The position numbers and the translations under genes are program-made. Below, in pieces: positions 40,226-47,928 of a stretch of 64,000 nucleotides of DNA (its first letter is position 1; the number at the start of each line of letters is the position of its first letter). The stretch is from Christensenella sp. UBA7102 (GTDB lineage: Bacteria; Bacillota; Clostridia; Christensenellales; UBA1750). The notes beneath the pieces were generated by a model. That model ran no database searches, was not told the DNA's origin, and was given only the letters and a program-made list of their open reading frames with translations. The stretch spans positions 9,328 through 73,327 of the forward strand of contig DKYK01000031.1 of the NCBI GenBank assembly GCA_002492415.1, in the 5' to 3' direction.

Positions 40226-41097
40226 AGCTCGACCGGCTGCTGGGCATTGTGACCTACCTGCTGCGCCATGAGCAGGCCACGGCAGGGGAGCTTGCAGAGC
40301 GGTTTGAAGTGTCGCGGCGTACCGTGCTGCGCGATGTGGACGCCATCTGCTGCGCAGGCATTCCGCTGGTCACAGCGCAGGGCAGCGGCGGAGGCATCCG
40401 TATCCAGCCCGGCTATCGCATCGACGCGAGCCTGTTGACCGAACCCGAACTGCGCGCAGTGCTGGCGGGCGTGCAGGCAATGGACAGCGTGACGGGCCGG
40501 GCACATGGCCGCGATGTGTCGGAAAAGCTGGCCGCGCCGGTGCAGGAGGACTGGATTTGCATCGATTTATCCGCGGGAGCGGCATTGTTTGAGCGTATTC
40601 GCGACGCGATTCTCGGCTGCCGAGCGCTGCGCATCGACTACTGCTCCGCACACGGCAGCAGCACGCGCGTGGTGGAACCGCATCAGCTGGCGTTTAAGTG
40701 GGGTGGGTGGTATCTGATTGCCTATTGCCGCCTGCGCGGAGAATTCCGACTGTTCCGGCTGGGGCGCATCCGCGAAGCGCAGGACGCGGGGGAAGAATTT
40801 GCGCGCAAAAAGATCCCGGAAGGCATGCTGCTCCCCAATCCGGAGGAGCCGCCCTGTAAACTGACCGCGCTGTACGCGCCGCAGGTGCGACATCGTCTGC
40901 TCGACGCGTTTGCGCAAGAGGTGGAGGAGATGCCCGACGGGCGGCTGCGCGCGACGCTGTGCTTTGCGTCGGGGAGCCAACGGCTTTCCTGGGCGCTGGA
41001 GTTTGGCGCGAACATTGCGGTGATGGAGCCGGAGTCGGTGCGCGAAGAGATTCTGCGGCAAGCGCGGGAAATTTTGACGAGAGAAAACGAAAAGTGA
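40222..41097 (+). CDS. HTH/WYL-domain transcriptional regulator
   Basis: 291 residues of the YafY/WYL type. DeoR-like HTH: LDRLLGIVTYLLRH, then ATAGELAERFEVSRRTVLRDV (about 17-37). The WYL domain follows (AFKWGGWYLIAYCRLRGEFRLF, here GWYLIAY), and a C-terminal WCX extension with ALEFGANIAVMEPESVREEI. Senses nucleotides or DNA damage in known members; ligand unknown here. GTG 40222 gives the standard N-terminus; its AGGAGG is only one base away, which is unusual. Longer start at 40165 is out of family length. Confidence 0.9.
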   Translation: MKLDRLLGIVTYLLRHEQATAGELAERFEVSRRTVLRDVDAICCAGIPLVTAQGSGGGIRIQPGYRIDASLLTEPELRAVLAGVQAMDSVTGRAHGRDVSEKLAAPVQEDWICIDLSAGAALFERIRDAILGCRALRIDYCSAHGSSTRVVEPHQLAFKWGGWYLIAYCRLRGEFRLFRLGRIREAQDAGEEFARKKIPEGMLLPNPEEPPCKLTALYAPQVRHRLLDAFAQEVEEMPDGRLRATLCFASGSQRLSWALEFGANIAVMEPESVREEILRQAREILTRENEK

Positions 41098-41154
41098 CAA
41101 AACGGTGTCATCTTCGGTCAAGTACACTGGATACAGAAAGGAGATGACGCTTTG

Positions 41155-41427
41155 ATGTGTACATCACGATGCGGTACCCAATGCAATGTCTGCACCTACC
41201 ATTTGGCGGGAAAATGTCCCGGCTGCCTTGTGCAGACACAGCCTTTTTGGGGAAAGTGCCCGGTTAAGGGCTGCTGCGAGGGCAGGGGCCACGCGCACTG
41301 CGGCCTATGTCCGGACTTCGTGTGCAAGCTGGCGCACGAGTTTGCCTACGACCCGAAGGAGGGCGACAACGGAGCGCGCCTGGTAAACTGCCGCCGTTGG
41401 GCGGAGGAAGCGGAGCATAAGAGTTGA
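41155..41427 (+). CDS. DUF3795-family cysteine-rich protein
   Basis: 90 residues with ten cysteines: CTSRCGTQCNVCTYHL, CPGCLVQ, CPVKGCCEGR, CGLCPDFVCKL. This is the DUF3795 spacing, proposed zinc or cluster binding, function unknown. ATG 41155, with AAAGGAG 11 bases upstream; TTG 41152 would put it at 8 bases, so either is possible. Follows the WYL regulator by 57 bases. Confidence 0.85.
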   Translation: MCTSRCGTQCNVCTYHLAGKCPGCLVQTQPFWGKCPVKGCCEGRGHAHCGLCPDFVCKLAHEFAYDPKEGDNGARLVNCRRWAEEAEHKS

Positions 41428-41442
41428 GGAAGGGGGAAAAAC

Positions 41443-41865
41443 GTGGCATTCTTTACACCGGTGTTTCACTTCGGCGGGCAATGTGCGGAGGCGATGGCGT
41501 TCTATGCGCAGGCTCTGGGCGGAAGAATTCACTGCCGCATGACTTATGCGGACGCGAACCCGGCGGATTGCGCTGTAAAATCTGGCGCGGAAGAGCTGAT
41601 CTACCATGCGGAAATGGAGCTGTTCGGCCAGCGGTTTATGATGGCGGACGATCTGGACGTGCCGTATGCGCCCAGCAGCGCGATGTTTCTGAACGTCACC
41701 TTCGAGACGAAGGAGGCGGTGCGCGCCGCGTTTGACGCGCTGAGTCCGGGTGCGCAGCGCATCCTTTATGCGCCGCGTACCACGGCGTACAGCTCCTGCC
41801 ACAGTTCGCTCATTGATCGGTTCGGCATTCGCTGGACGTTGATGACCGAGCAGACCGAGCGCTGA
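41443..41865 (+). CDS. VOC-family (PhnB-like) protein
   Basis: 140-residue vicinal-oxygen-chelate protein, PhnB/3-demethylubiquinone methyltransferase-like type: FHFGGQCAEAMAFYAQALGG at the N-terminus, then YHAEMELFGQRFMMADD and the C-terminal LIDRFGIRWTLMT motif of the family. Function unknown; such proteins include dioxygenases, glyoxalases and metal-binding resistance proteins. GTG 41443, with GGAAGGGGG upstream; 15 bases after the DUF3795 gene. Confidence 0.9.
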   Translation: MAFFTPVFHFGGQCAEAMAFYAQALGGRIHCRMTYADANPADCAVKSGAEELIYHAEMELFGQRFMMADDLDVPYAPSSAMFLNVTFETKEAVRAAFDALSPGAQRILYAPRTTAYSSCHSSLIDRFGIRWTLMTEQTER

Positions 41866-41922
41866 AACGATTGACAGGCGAGGGATCAGCTGCGCAAACT
41901 CGCCAGATTTACAGGAGGAAAA

Positions 41923-42345
41923 ATGGAAAAGATTGAGATCATCCCGTACCTCGAATTTAACGGGAACTGTGAGGAAGCCGTCAACGCCTATATCGAGGCG
42001 TTTGGCGGTGAGATCCGCTGGATGTCCCGCTTTTCTGAGAGCACGGCGGAGACGCCGGAGCTAATCGGGAAGGTAATGCACGCGGAGTTTGACATTGGCA
42101 ATACGCGCATGGCAGGGGCCGATGGCGCCGGCTACGGCGGAGAAAGGGTGGGCATCAAGCTGATGATTCACATGAACTCAGAGGAGGAAGCCCTGCACGC
42201 GCTGTCTGTGCTGGCCAAGGGAGGGATCATGCTTTCCCCGCTGCGTCCGCATCCGGAACCGGATGACGCTGGCTGCGGTTCCATCGTGAAAGACCGCTTT
42301 GGCTACACCTGGATCATCACCTGCCCCAATCCGGCTAAGCAGTAA
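41923..42345 (+). CDS. VOC-family (PhnB-like) protein
   Basis: 140 residues, same length and family as the previous gene: PYLEFNGNCEEAVNAYIEAFGG start, MHAEFDIGNTRMAGAD, then SIVKDRFGYTWIITCPNP, the usual C-terminal motif. Tandem VOC pair, probably an old duplication, though identity is low. ATG 41923 with ACAGGAGG. Ends before a bidirectional terminator. Confidence 0.92.
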   Translation: MEKIEIIPYLEFNGNCEEAVNAYIEAFGGEIRWMSRFSESTAETPELIGKVMHAEFDIGNTRMAGADGAGYGGERVGIKLMIHMNSEEEALHALSVLAKGGIMLSPLRPHPEPDDAGCGSIVKDRFGYTWIITCPNPAKQ

Positions 42346-42413
42346 GAGCAGACCAACGCTTTGCATGCTTTCGCAGCCTCTGATCCCTGCGGATGTAACA
42401 GGAAAAAATGGAA

Positions 42414-42455
42414 CGCCGCGCGTCCGGTGAAAAAGTCGGACGCACGGCGCAATTT
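42414..42455. terminator. Bidirectional terminator
   Basis: Stem CGCCGCGCGTCCG (42414-42426) with CGGACGCACGGCG (42437-42449), one mismatch, followed by AATTTTT. Between the second VOC gene and the leftward lipoprotein. Confidence 0.85.
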
Positions 42456-42473
42456 TTGGATTTTGGAGTTGAA

Positions 42474-42920
42474 TTATTCGACGGTAAAGAAATAGGTGGC
42501 CCACTGGGAGACGACGCCGTCGCCATCGGTGACGTACAGCTCCAGCTTTTCCAAGGAGGCGTCCACTGTCAAGGCGACGGAGGGTTCCTTGACCACGACG
42601 GGATCGCCGCCATTTACGCGATAGCACACCGATGCGATGCCGCTGGCATGCGTGCCGGTCAACGCAAGCGTGTCGCCGACCTTGACAGGGTTATAGATGT
42701 TGGAATCCACAGGCGGGGCTTCCTCGCCCTCGGCGGGGGTAGCGGTGGGTTCTGCAGCGGGATCCTGCTCGGGCGTCGCGGCCAGCTCGGTTTCGCCGCA
42801 GGTGACCACGGCGGTGGGACGATCCACATCGTCCTCGTTGACGGTGGGGGCCGCGACGCAGCCGGTCAACGCCAGCGTGCAGACCGCAAAGAGCGCGACA
42901 AGAGAGAGAAACTTTTTCAT
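42474..42920 (-). CDS. Predicted lipoprotein with Ig-like domain
   Basis: 148 residues. Signal peptide and lipobox LTGC (cysteine about residue 21), then an acidic Pro/Thr-rich linker, then a C-terminal beta-sandwich-like region (NPVKVGDTLALTGTHASGI to WATYFFTVE) resembling a bacterial Ig-like fold. Function unknown. It is 36 bases downstream of the dipeptide epimerase gene on the same strand and likely cotranscribed; outer-surface location fits a cell-wall role. Confidence 0.8.
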   Translation of the reverse strand: MKKFLSLVALFAVCTLALTGCVAAPTVNEDDVDRPTAVVTCGETELAATPEQDPAAEPTATPAEGEEAPPVDSNIYNPVKVGDTLALTGTHASGIASVCYRVNGGDPVVVKEPSVALTVDASLEKLELYVTDGDGVVSQWATYFFTVE

Positions 42921-42956
42921 ATGCGTTGGTACTCCTTTTAGCGATAGCGGTGGGGA

Positions 42957-44051
42957 TCAGATCTCCAGCGGGATCAGGCCGTCGATGCCGGTGATGCCCA
43001 GGCCCGGCCCTTCGGCAGGGGTGATGATGCTGTCGGTGAACTGCGCGCCGCCGTGCACGGGATTGGACTTGCACAGCGCAGGACCGTCCAAGTCGATGCG
43101 GGTGATGATGCCGCGCGCCAGCGCCGCATGCGCCGCCGCGGTCACGGCCACGTTGCCCTCGAGCATACAGCCCATCATGCACTCGACGCCGCAAGCCTTT
43201 GCGATGGAGGCAATGGACATGGCGCCGTAAAGGCCTCCGGTCTTCATCAGCTTGATGTTGACCAGGTCCGCCGCGTGGGTGCGGATGATCTCAATGGCAT
43301 CGGAGGCGGAGAACACACTCTCGTCGGCGAGGATCGGAGTATCGACATTCGCAGTGACATAGCGCATGCCCTCAATGTCGTGCGCCTTGACGGGTTGCTC
43401 GACCAGATCGGCATCCAGACCGGCATCCTCCAGCGTCTTGATGATGCGCACTGCCTGACGGGGCGTCCAGCCCTGGTTGGCATCCACACGGATGACGGAA
43501 TCCGCCGGGATTGCCGCCTTGATGGCGGTCAGGCGCTCCACGTCCAGAGCGACGTCGTTGCCCACTTTGACCTTGAGGATGCGGAAACCGCGCTGCGCGG
43601 CCGTGACCGCGTCGCGCACCATTTCCTCCACGGGGTTGACGGAGATGGTGATGTCGGTCTCCAGCCGCTGCTTCGCACCGCCCAGCAGCTTGTACAGCGG
43701 CACGTTCCAGCGCTTGCCCACCAGGTCGTACAGCGCGATTTCCACCGCGGCCTTGGCGGAGGTGTTGTGCACCATGCTGCTCTCAATGACGTCGTGCAGC
43801 TCGTCAAAGCAGTCCACCGTGCGGCCGATCAGCTTGGGGGCGATGAAGTATTGGATTGCGCCCGCGATGGAGGGAATGGTGTCGCCCGTGATGACGGCGG
43901 TGGGCGGCGCCTCGCCATAGCCCACCGCACCCTCGTCGGTCTCCACCTCTACGACCAGGTTTTCGATGGCGTTGACCGTGCGAAGCGCCGTCTTAAAAGG
44001 CGTGATGAGCGGTATGTTCATCGTATACAGCCGGACAGCTGTGATCTTCAT
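42957..44051 (-). CDS. Dipeptide epimerase (enolase superfamily)
   Basis: 364-residue enolase-superfamily enzyme of the muconate-lactonizing subgroup. KVKVG (KxK acid/base lysines, about 160-166), DANQGW and EQP metal ligands, LADESV, and KLMKTGGLYGAMSIASIAKA near the C-terminus, the usual form of L-Ala-D/L-Glu and related dipeptide epimerases (YkfB-like). Likely epimerises dipeptides from peptidoglycan recycling; specificity uncertain. ATG 44051 with AAAGGAG; own promoter. Drives the downstream lipoprotein gene. Confidence 0.9.
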   Translation of the reverse strand: MKITAVRLYTMNIPLITPFKTALRTVNAIENLVVEVETDEGAVGYGEAPPTAVITGDTIPSIAGAIQYFIAPKLIGRTVDCFDELHDVIESSMVHNTSAKAAVEIALYDLVGKRWNVPLYKLLGGAKQRLETDITISVNPVEEMVRDAVTAAQRGFRILKVKVGNDVALDVERLTAIKAAIPADSVIRVDANQGWTPRQAVRIIKTLEDAGLDADLVEQPVKAHDIEGMRYVTANVDTPILADESVFSASDAIEIIRTHAADLVNIKLMKTGGLYGAMSIASIAKACGVECMMGCMLEGNVAVTAAAHAALARGIITRIDLDGPALCKSNPVHGGAQFTDSIITPAEGPGLGITGIDGLIPLEI

Positions 44052-44093
44052 TTTTAAAGCGCTCCTTTGCAAAAGAGTATCAAACTGCTACCC

Positions 44094-44122
44094 ATTATAC
44101 GCCAAAAGAGCGCTCGAAACAA
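44094..44122 (-). promoter_or_regulatory. Promoter of the dipeptide epimerase operon
   Basis: Leftward: TTGTTT (44117-44122), 17-base spacer, TATAAT (44094-44099). Confidence 0.78.
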
Positions 44123-44156
44123 GATGTTCCGCGTGAATTATTGGAGGACGTTCCCG

Positions 44157-44633
44157 TCACGCTGCATTGAGCAACGCGATACTGACGTTAAGCGCCAGCG
44201 CAAAGCCGCCCCAGAGCAGGTGCGGCAGCAGCAGGAACATGGACGCGCGGTTTGCCGGGCGCAGCAGGCATATGAGCCAGACGAGCGCGCCCAGCAGTGC
44301 CAGTAGCACTGCACAGGCAGTCGACGGCGCATGCAGATGGAAAAACACTGCCGACCACAGCACGTTGAGCACGCCCACGGCACACAGCAGGCTGACGATG
44401 GTGGGGGATATCGCTTCATTGCGGCGAAGCAACAGGTAGATGGCTGCGATTGCGCATAGGTACACGATGCCCCAGGCGAGAGGAAACGCCCAATCCGGCG
44501 GGGTAAAGGACGGCTTGCACAGCGAGAGATACCAGCTTCCCTTGGAATCGGTCAACAGCGCGGAGAGCGCAGCTACAGCCGCGACCGGCAGCACGGAGAG
44601 CACCAGCGCGGATATGACAGATTGCTTTTTCAT
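44157..44633 (-). CDS. tspO: TspO/MBR-family protein
   Basis: 158-residue integral membrane protein with about five hydrophobic segments. The TspO signature WYLSLCKPSFTPPDWAFP (about 34-51) and the later LNVLWSAVFFHLHAP (about 85-100) are clear. Bacterial TspO binds or degrades porphyrins and modulates stress responses; no haem genes are nearby. ATG 44633 with GGGAGGTG, 58 bases after the HAD gene on the same strand. Confidence 0.93.
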   Translation of the reverse strand: MKKQSVISALVLSVLPVAAVAALSALLTDSKGSWYLSLCKPSFTPPDWAFPLAWGIVYLCAIAAIYLLLRRNEAISPTIVSLLCAVGVLNVLWSAVFFHLHAPSTACAVLLALLGALVWLICLLRPANRASMFLLLPHLLWGGFALALNVSIALLNAA

Positions 44634-44691
44634 AAAAACACCTCCCTGTACACGATAGCATGTGCAGAAAGGCGTGGTTTTTATGACAAAT

Positions 44692-45333
44692 TCAGCGTGA
44701 AAACAGCGCACGCGCGAGCCGGGGGAGATCGCAAAAGCGCTCCAGTACGGCGTCGGGAGAGATGGCGCTGCCAAAGCCATAGGCGGCATGGACAAAGGGA
44801 ATGCCGGCCTGTCTCGCGGCACGCTCGTCCCCGTCCGTGTCGCCCAAATAGAAGGCGCGGGGATGACCGGCGTTTTCCAGCACAAGGCGGATGTTGTCCC
44901 CCTTGAGCAATCCCGTGTCGCCCGGGCAGGCGCGGCCGGAGAACAGGGGCCAGGCGTCGTTTAGATCCAGAAAGATCTCAATATAGCCGCTCTCGCAGTT
45001 GCTGATGATGAACAGGTCGTAGTCGCGATGCAGCGCATCCAGCGTTTTGAGCACGCCGTCATACAGCCTGCCGCCACCGTGGGCGCGCAGAAATTCGTGC
45101 TCGTGCGCGCTGCATTCGTCCATAATCGCCAGCGACTGTTCTTCTGTCAGGGTAGGCATCATCAGGCGCGCGATCTGCTGGGTGGTCTTGCCCATGTAAG
45201 CGCACATGCGCTCGGGTGTGAGCGGGTCCCCGGCCTCTGGATGGCGTGCGAGCACTTCGTTCCAAGCGTGCACGCATCCCTCCACGCTGTCCCAAAGCGT
45301 GCCGTCCAAATCAAACAGGATCGCATCCTTCAT
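44692..45333 (-). CDS. HAD-family hydrolase (phosphoglycolate phosphatase-like)
   Basis: 213 residues. LFDLDGTLWDSVEG (nucleophile Asp about residue 8), ISNCESG motif II, lysine in TGLLKGDNI and motif IV FYLGDTDGDERAA. Phosphatase of the Gph-like group; substrate unassigned. ATG 45333 with GGAGGAGG; upstream TGCTATGCT is an extended -10-like promoter. Confidence 0.9.
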   Translation of the reverse strand: MKDAILFDLDGTLWDSVEGCVHAWNEVLARHPEAGDPLTPERMCAYMGKTTQQIARLMMPTLTEEQSLAIMDECSAHEHEFLRAHGGGRLYDGVLKTLDALHRDYDLFIISNCESGYIEIFLDLNDAWPLFSGRACPGDTGLLKGDNIRLVLENAGHPRAFYLGDTDGDERAARQAGIPFVHAAYGFGSAISPDAVLERFCDLPRLARALFSR

Positions 45334-45423
45334 GCGGCGTTCCTCCTCCGTGCGTTTACAAGTACCACAAGCATAGCACAGAGATGTTAATTTTTTTCGC
45401 AACCGCGGAAAAAAAGCGCGCAA

Positions 45424-45573
45424 TCAGCGACGTTTCCGCCTGCGCATGGCGAGCAGTATGGCGACCGCGAGCGCTGCCGCACCTAACAGCAGCGGCAGCA
45501 GCATGAGCAGCGATCCGCCGGAGGATGGAAAGATCGGCGGTTCATAGATGACATCGCAAAACAAGGGGAGCAT
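45424..45573 (-). CDS. Small membrane protein (49 residues) with sorting-signal-like tail
   Basis: 49 codons below usual gene-calling limits: 150 bases, ATG 45573 with GGAGGTG seven bases upstream, TGA at 45424. The protein starts MLPLFCDVIYEPPIFPSSGG, then a hydrophobic stretch (about 21-42) and ends in RRRKRR. That is the architecture of a cell-wall sorting signal (LPxTG-like FPSSGG, TM, basic tail), but no surface domain and no classical signal peptide precede it. It is 15 bases downstream of the 45589 gene and probably cotranscribed. The CDVIYEP motif echoes ADVVWEP in that gene product. Function unknown. Confidence 0.7.
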   Translation of the reverse strand: MLPLFCDVIYEPPIFPSSGGSLLMLLPLLLGAAALAVAILLAMRRRKRR

Positions 45574-45588
45574 AACGTACACCTCCGA

Positions 45589-46398
45589 TTATTTCTTTTT
45601 CACGACATACAGGATGACGATGAGCACGGCTGAGACCATTACGACCAATGCGACGCCGACGCAGATCAGGATCAGCGCGGCCGAATGCGAGGCGGCGGGG
45701 GTGGCTTGGGCGGACTGTGTGGGCTGCGCAGTTTGCGCGGGCTGCATGGTAGGAGCGGGCGTGGCGGCGGCCAGCGAGACGGGCTCTGTGCGGCAGGGGT
45801 CGGGGACATAGACCCAACCTTCGTCTCCGTATACATAGGGAAAATTGACCCACTGTGCACCGGTTTCATCCGTATAGACATAACCGGCCCAGTCCTTCCA
45901 CGCAAAGCTGTCGTCCGGCTGGAAAGGATAGCCGGTTTCGCTGCCCGGATAGCTCCACAGCATCCATTCGCCCTCGCCGGTCAGTTCCGCCGGCTCGCCC
46001 GCGTAGGGCTGAACCTCCGCCGCATGATCGGCAAGAAAGTCGCGCGTATCGTACACCGGGGACAGCAGGCGCAGATCAATCCAGCCGCTGATCCAGTCCT
46101 CGCCCTGGCGCGTGTCGGTCGCGCCCCACTCCACGCCGTCAGCATCCGTGTAGACGAAGCCGACGTATACGTTCTCTCCGGCGGAGACGGACCACTTGGA
46201 CATGCTGTCGCCGGGGGCATCGTAGACGGGAACCTCATCAAAGACAGCATACGCCTTGTCACGGTAGACGCATTCGTCGCGGTGCGCATCGTAGAAGCTG
46301 TTGCCAATGGGTTCCCAAACCACATCCGCGTGCGCGGCGGGCACGAACAGTGCGCAGCACAGCAACAGGGACAAAACCAGGGTAAGCAGTCGTTTCAT
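45589..46398 (-). CDS. Exported protein with SH3-like region and C-terminal membrane anchor
   Basis: 269 residues. Signal peptide (cleaved near AHADV), then VWEPIGNSFYDAHRDECVY followed by an SH3-like beta region (PVYDAPGDS, VYVGFVYTDADGVEWG), a second half with WAGYVYTDETGAQWVNF, a Thr/Gln/Ala-rich stalk (about 210-240) and a C-terminal TM ending in KKK. Surface-exposed but membrane-anchored; no sortase motif. The family is clostridial and unnamed as far as I know. Start has GGAGG upstream. It forms an operon with the 49-residue gene downstream. Confidence 0.85.
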   Translation of the reverse strand: MKRLLTLVLSLLLCCALFVPAAHADVVWEPIGNSFYDAHRDECVYRDKAYAVFDEVPVYDAPGDSMSKWSVSAGENVYVGFVYTDADGVEWGATDTRQGEDWISGWIDLRLLSPVYDTRDFLADHAAEVQPYAGEPAELTGEGEWMLWSYPGSETGYPFQPDDSFAWKDWAGYVYTDETGAQWVNFPYVYGDEGWVYVPDPCRTEPVSLAAATPAPTMQPAQTAQPTQSAQATPAASHSAALILICVGVALVVMVSAVLIVILYVVKKK

Positions 46399-46425
46399 GG
46401 AACATACCTCCTCAAATTGATGGCA

Positions 46426-46752
46426 TTATAGCAGATGATTGAGCAACAATCCAGCAAAATACGAAAAGGCGTTGATGGCCAGCGAAAACAGGAAGGGGCG
46501 GCGCAACCAGTCGGCGCAGGTCCGATAAACCAGGCCCTCGACCCCCACGGCAGCAAGCTCCATTGCGGCGGTGAGGAGCGGGGATGGGAACAGCGTGCAC
46601 AGCAGCACCACCGGCGGATTGGTCAGCAGATTGACCAGGGCGACCAGCAGCAGGCGGCGGGATGTGCGCGCGCCGGCAAGGAATGCAAACGCGCCCTCGA
46701 ACAGCAGCGTCAGCAGCAGAGAGATGAGCAGAGCGACGATCAGTCTAGACAT
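46426..46752 (-). CDS. Small integral membrane protein
   Basis: 108 residues, three to four hydrophobic segments (LIVALLISLLLTLLFEGAF, LLLVALVNLLTNPPVVLL, LTAAMELAAVGVEGLVY, LFSLAINAFSYFAGLLL). Unknown function. Its start overlaps the stop region of the MFS gene by eight bases (46745-46752), so they are translationally coupled. Confidence 0.8.
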   Translation of the reverse strand: MSRLIVALLISLLLTLLFEGAFAFLAGARTSRRLLLVALVNLLTNPPVVLLCTLFPSPLLTAAMELAAVGVEGLVYRTCADWLRRPFLFSLAINAFSYFAGLLLNHLL

Positions 46753-47791
46753 GGCGTTGTACCTGTGCGCGATGAGGGCGGCCTTTCACGCCGGGCAGCA
46801 TGAGCAGCGCGGAGAGCACGCACAGCGCCGCGAGCAGCCAGTTTGCACTGGCGGCGCTCCATCCCAAGCCCACCGGCGCAAAGCCCAGGAACAGCGCGAA
46901 CGTGAGCAGCCCAAAGGAGAAGCCCTTGCAGCCCGGCATGCGCTGCGCCAGCGCCCACAGCGTCACGGGCATGGTCATGTTGAACAGAAAGACCGCTGCG
47001 ACTCCGGCGTAGGGGTTGTCTGCAAAGAAGAACAGCACCGCGGCAGCCAGCAGCGACAGCAGGGAGGCCGCCCGCGCGCCCAGTACATCCATCGCAAAGC
47101 CCCCCGCGCATTTGCCCAGCATCACCGCAAGCGTCGTAAACAGCGCCCAGTTTCCCGAGCTCTTCCACTCAAAGCGCATGGTCATGCCCGCGTAGGAGCG
47201 GATGACCACCACCAGAAACAGGCACAGCGCAGGCAGCAGCACATCAAACCGGGCCGTGCCGCGCAGGGAGAGCGGCGCGTTGTGCGAAGCGCGCAGTACG
47301 CCCGTGTGCCGCGCCATGAGCAGGATTGCGGCCAGCGCAGCCAACATCATCCCGGCGCCGCCGGCCAGTGGAAAGTCGCCCTTGCCCAGCATCGTGCCCA
47401 CAAACAAGCCCAAAGCGCCGGGACAGACATAGACGCCCAGCGCGCCCGCCTTGCTGCCGCTGTCGTCCAGCACGTCCACGCCGCCGCCCACGTGGAACAG
47501 CGCGTTGCCAAGGCCTGCGACGACGACGGCGGCCATGGGCAGACTGTATAGCGCAAACGAGGCGGCGACCAGCGCGCAGCCCGCCGCGGCGATCAGTGCA
47601 TTGCGGCTGAGTTTGTCTGCCAACAGCCCAAGGGGCATTTGCAGTGCAAAGGCACAGTAGTTGTAGACCAGGTAGAACAAAGAAGCGTCGAACATGCCTT
47701 GGGCCAGACGGAACAGGAGCAGCGCGCAGCACAGATCCACCAGGAAGTGCGCAAAAGAGTAGACGGCAAGCCGCGTGCGGGTTGAGTGCAT
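46745..47791 (-). CDS. MFS transporter
   Basis: 348-residue member of the major facilitator superfamily, short for the family, with about ten to twelve hydrophobic segments. The LLADKLSRN loop is the diagnostic GxLaDrxGrr motif between TM2 and TM3. Substrate unknown. ATG 47791 with AAGGGAGG; the upstream start at 47851 lacks a ribosome site. It is divergent from the aldo/keto reductase. Confidence 0.85.
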   Translation of the reverse strand: MHSTRTRLAVYSFAHFLVDLCCALLLFRLAQGMFDASLFYLVYNYCAFALQMPLGLLADKLSRNALIAAAGCALVAASFALYSLPMAAVVVAGLGNALFHVGGGVDVLDDSGSKAGALGVYVCPGALGLFVGTMLGKGDFPLAGGAGMMLAALAAILLMARHTGVLRASHNAPLSLRGTARFDVLLPALCLFLVVVIRSYAGMTMRFEWKSSGNWALFTTLAVMLGKCAGGFAMDVLGARAASLLSLLAAAVLFFFADNPYAGVAAVFLFNMTMPVTLWALAQRMPGCKGFSFGLLTFALFLGFAPVGLGWSAASANWLLAALCVLSALLMLPGVKGRPHRAQVQRHV

Positions 47792-47863
47792 AAGGAGCCT
47801 CCCTTGCGAGGTGATAAGACGCATATCCAATATAATCCTTTGACGGCACAATGGATAGAAAAG

Positions 47864-47892
47864 TTGCGAAAATTGGGCAGATGGTGTATAAT
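47864..47892 (+). promoter_or_regulatory. Promoter of the aldo/keto reductase
   Basis: TTGCGA (47864-47869), 17-base spacer, TATAAT (47887-47892). Confidence 0.72.
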
Positions 47893-47928
47893 AATAAAAA
47901 ACATAAAAAAGAAAGAGGGGTACGCAAT

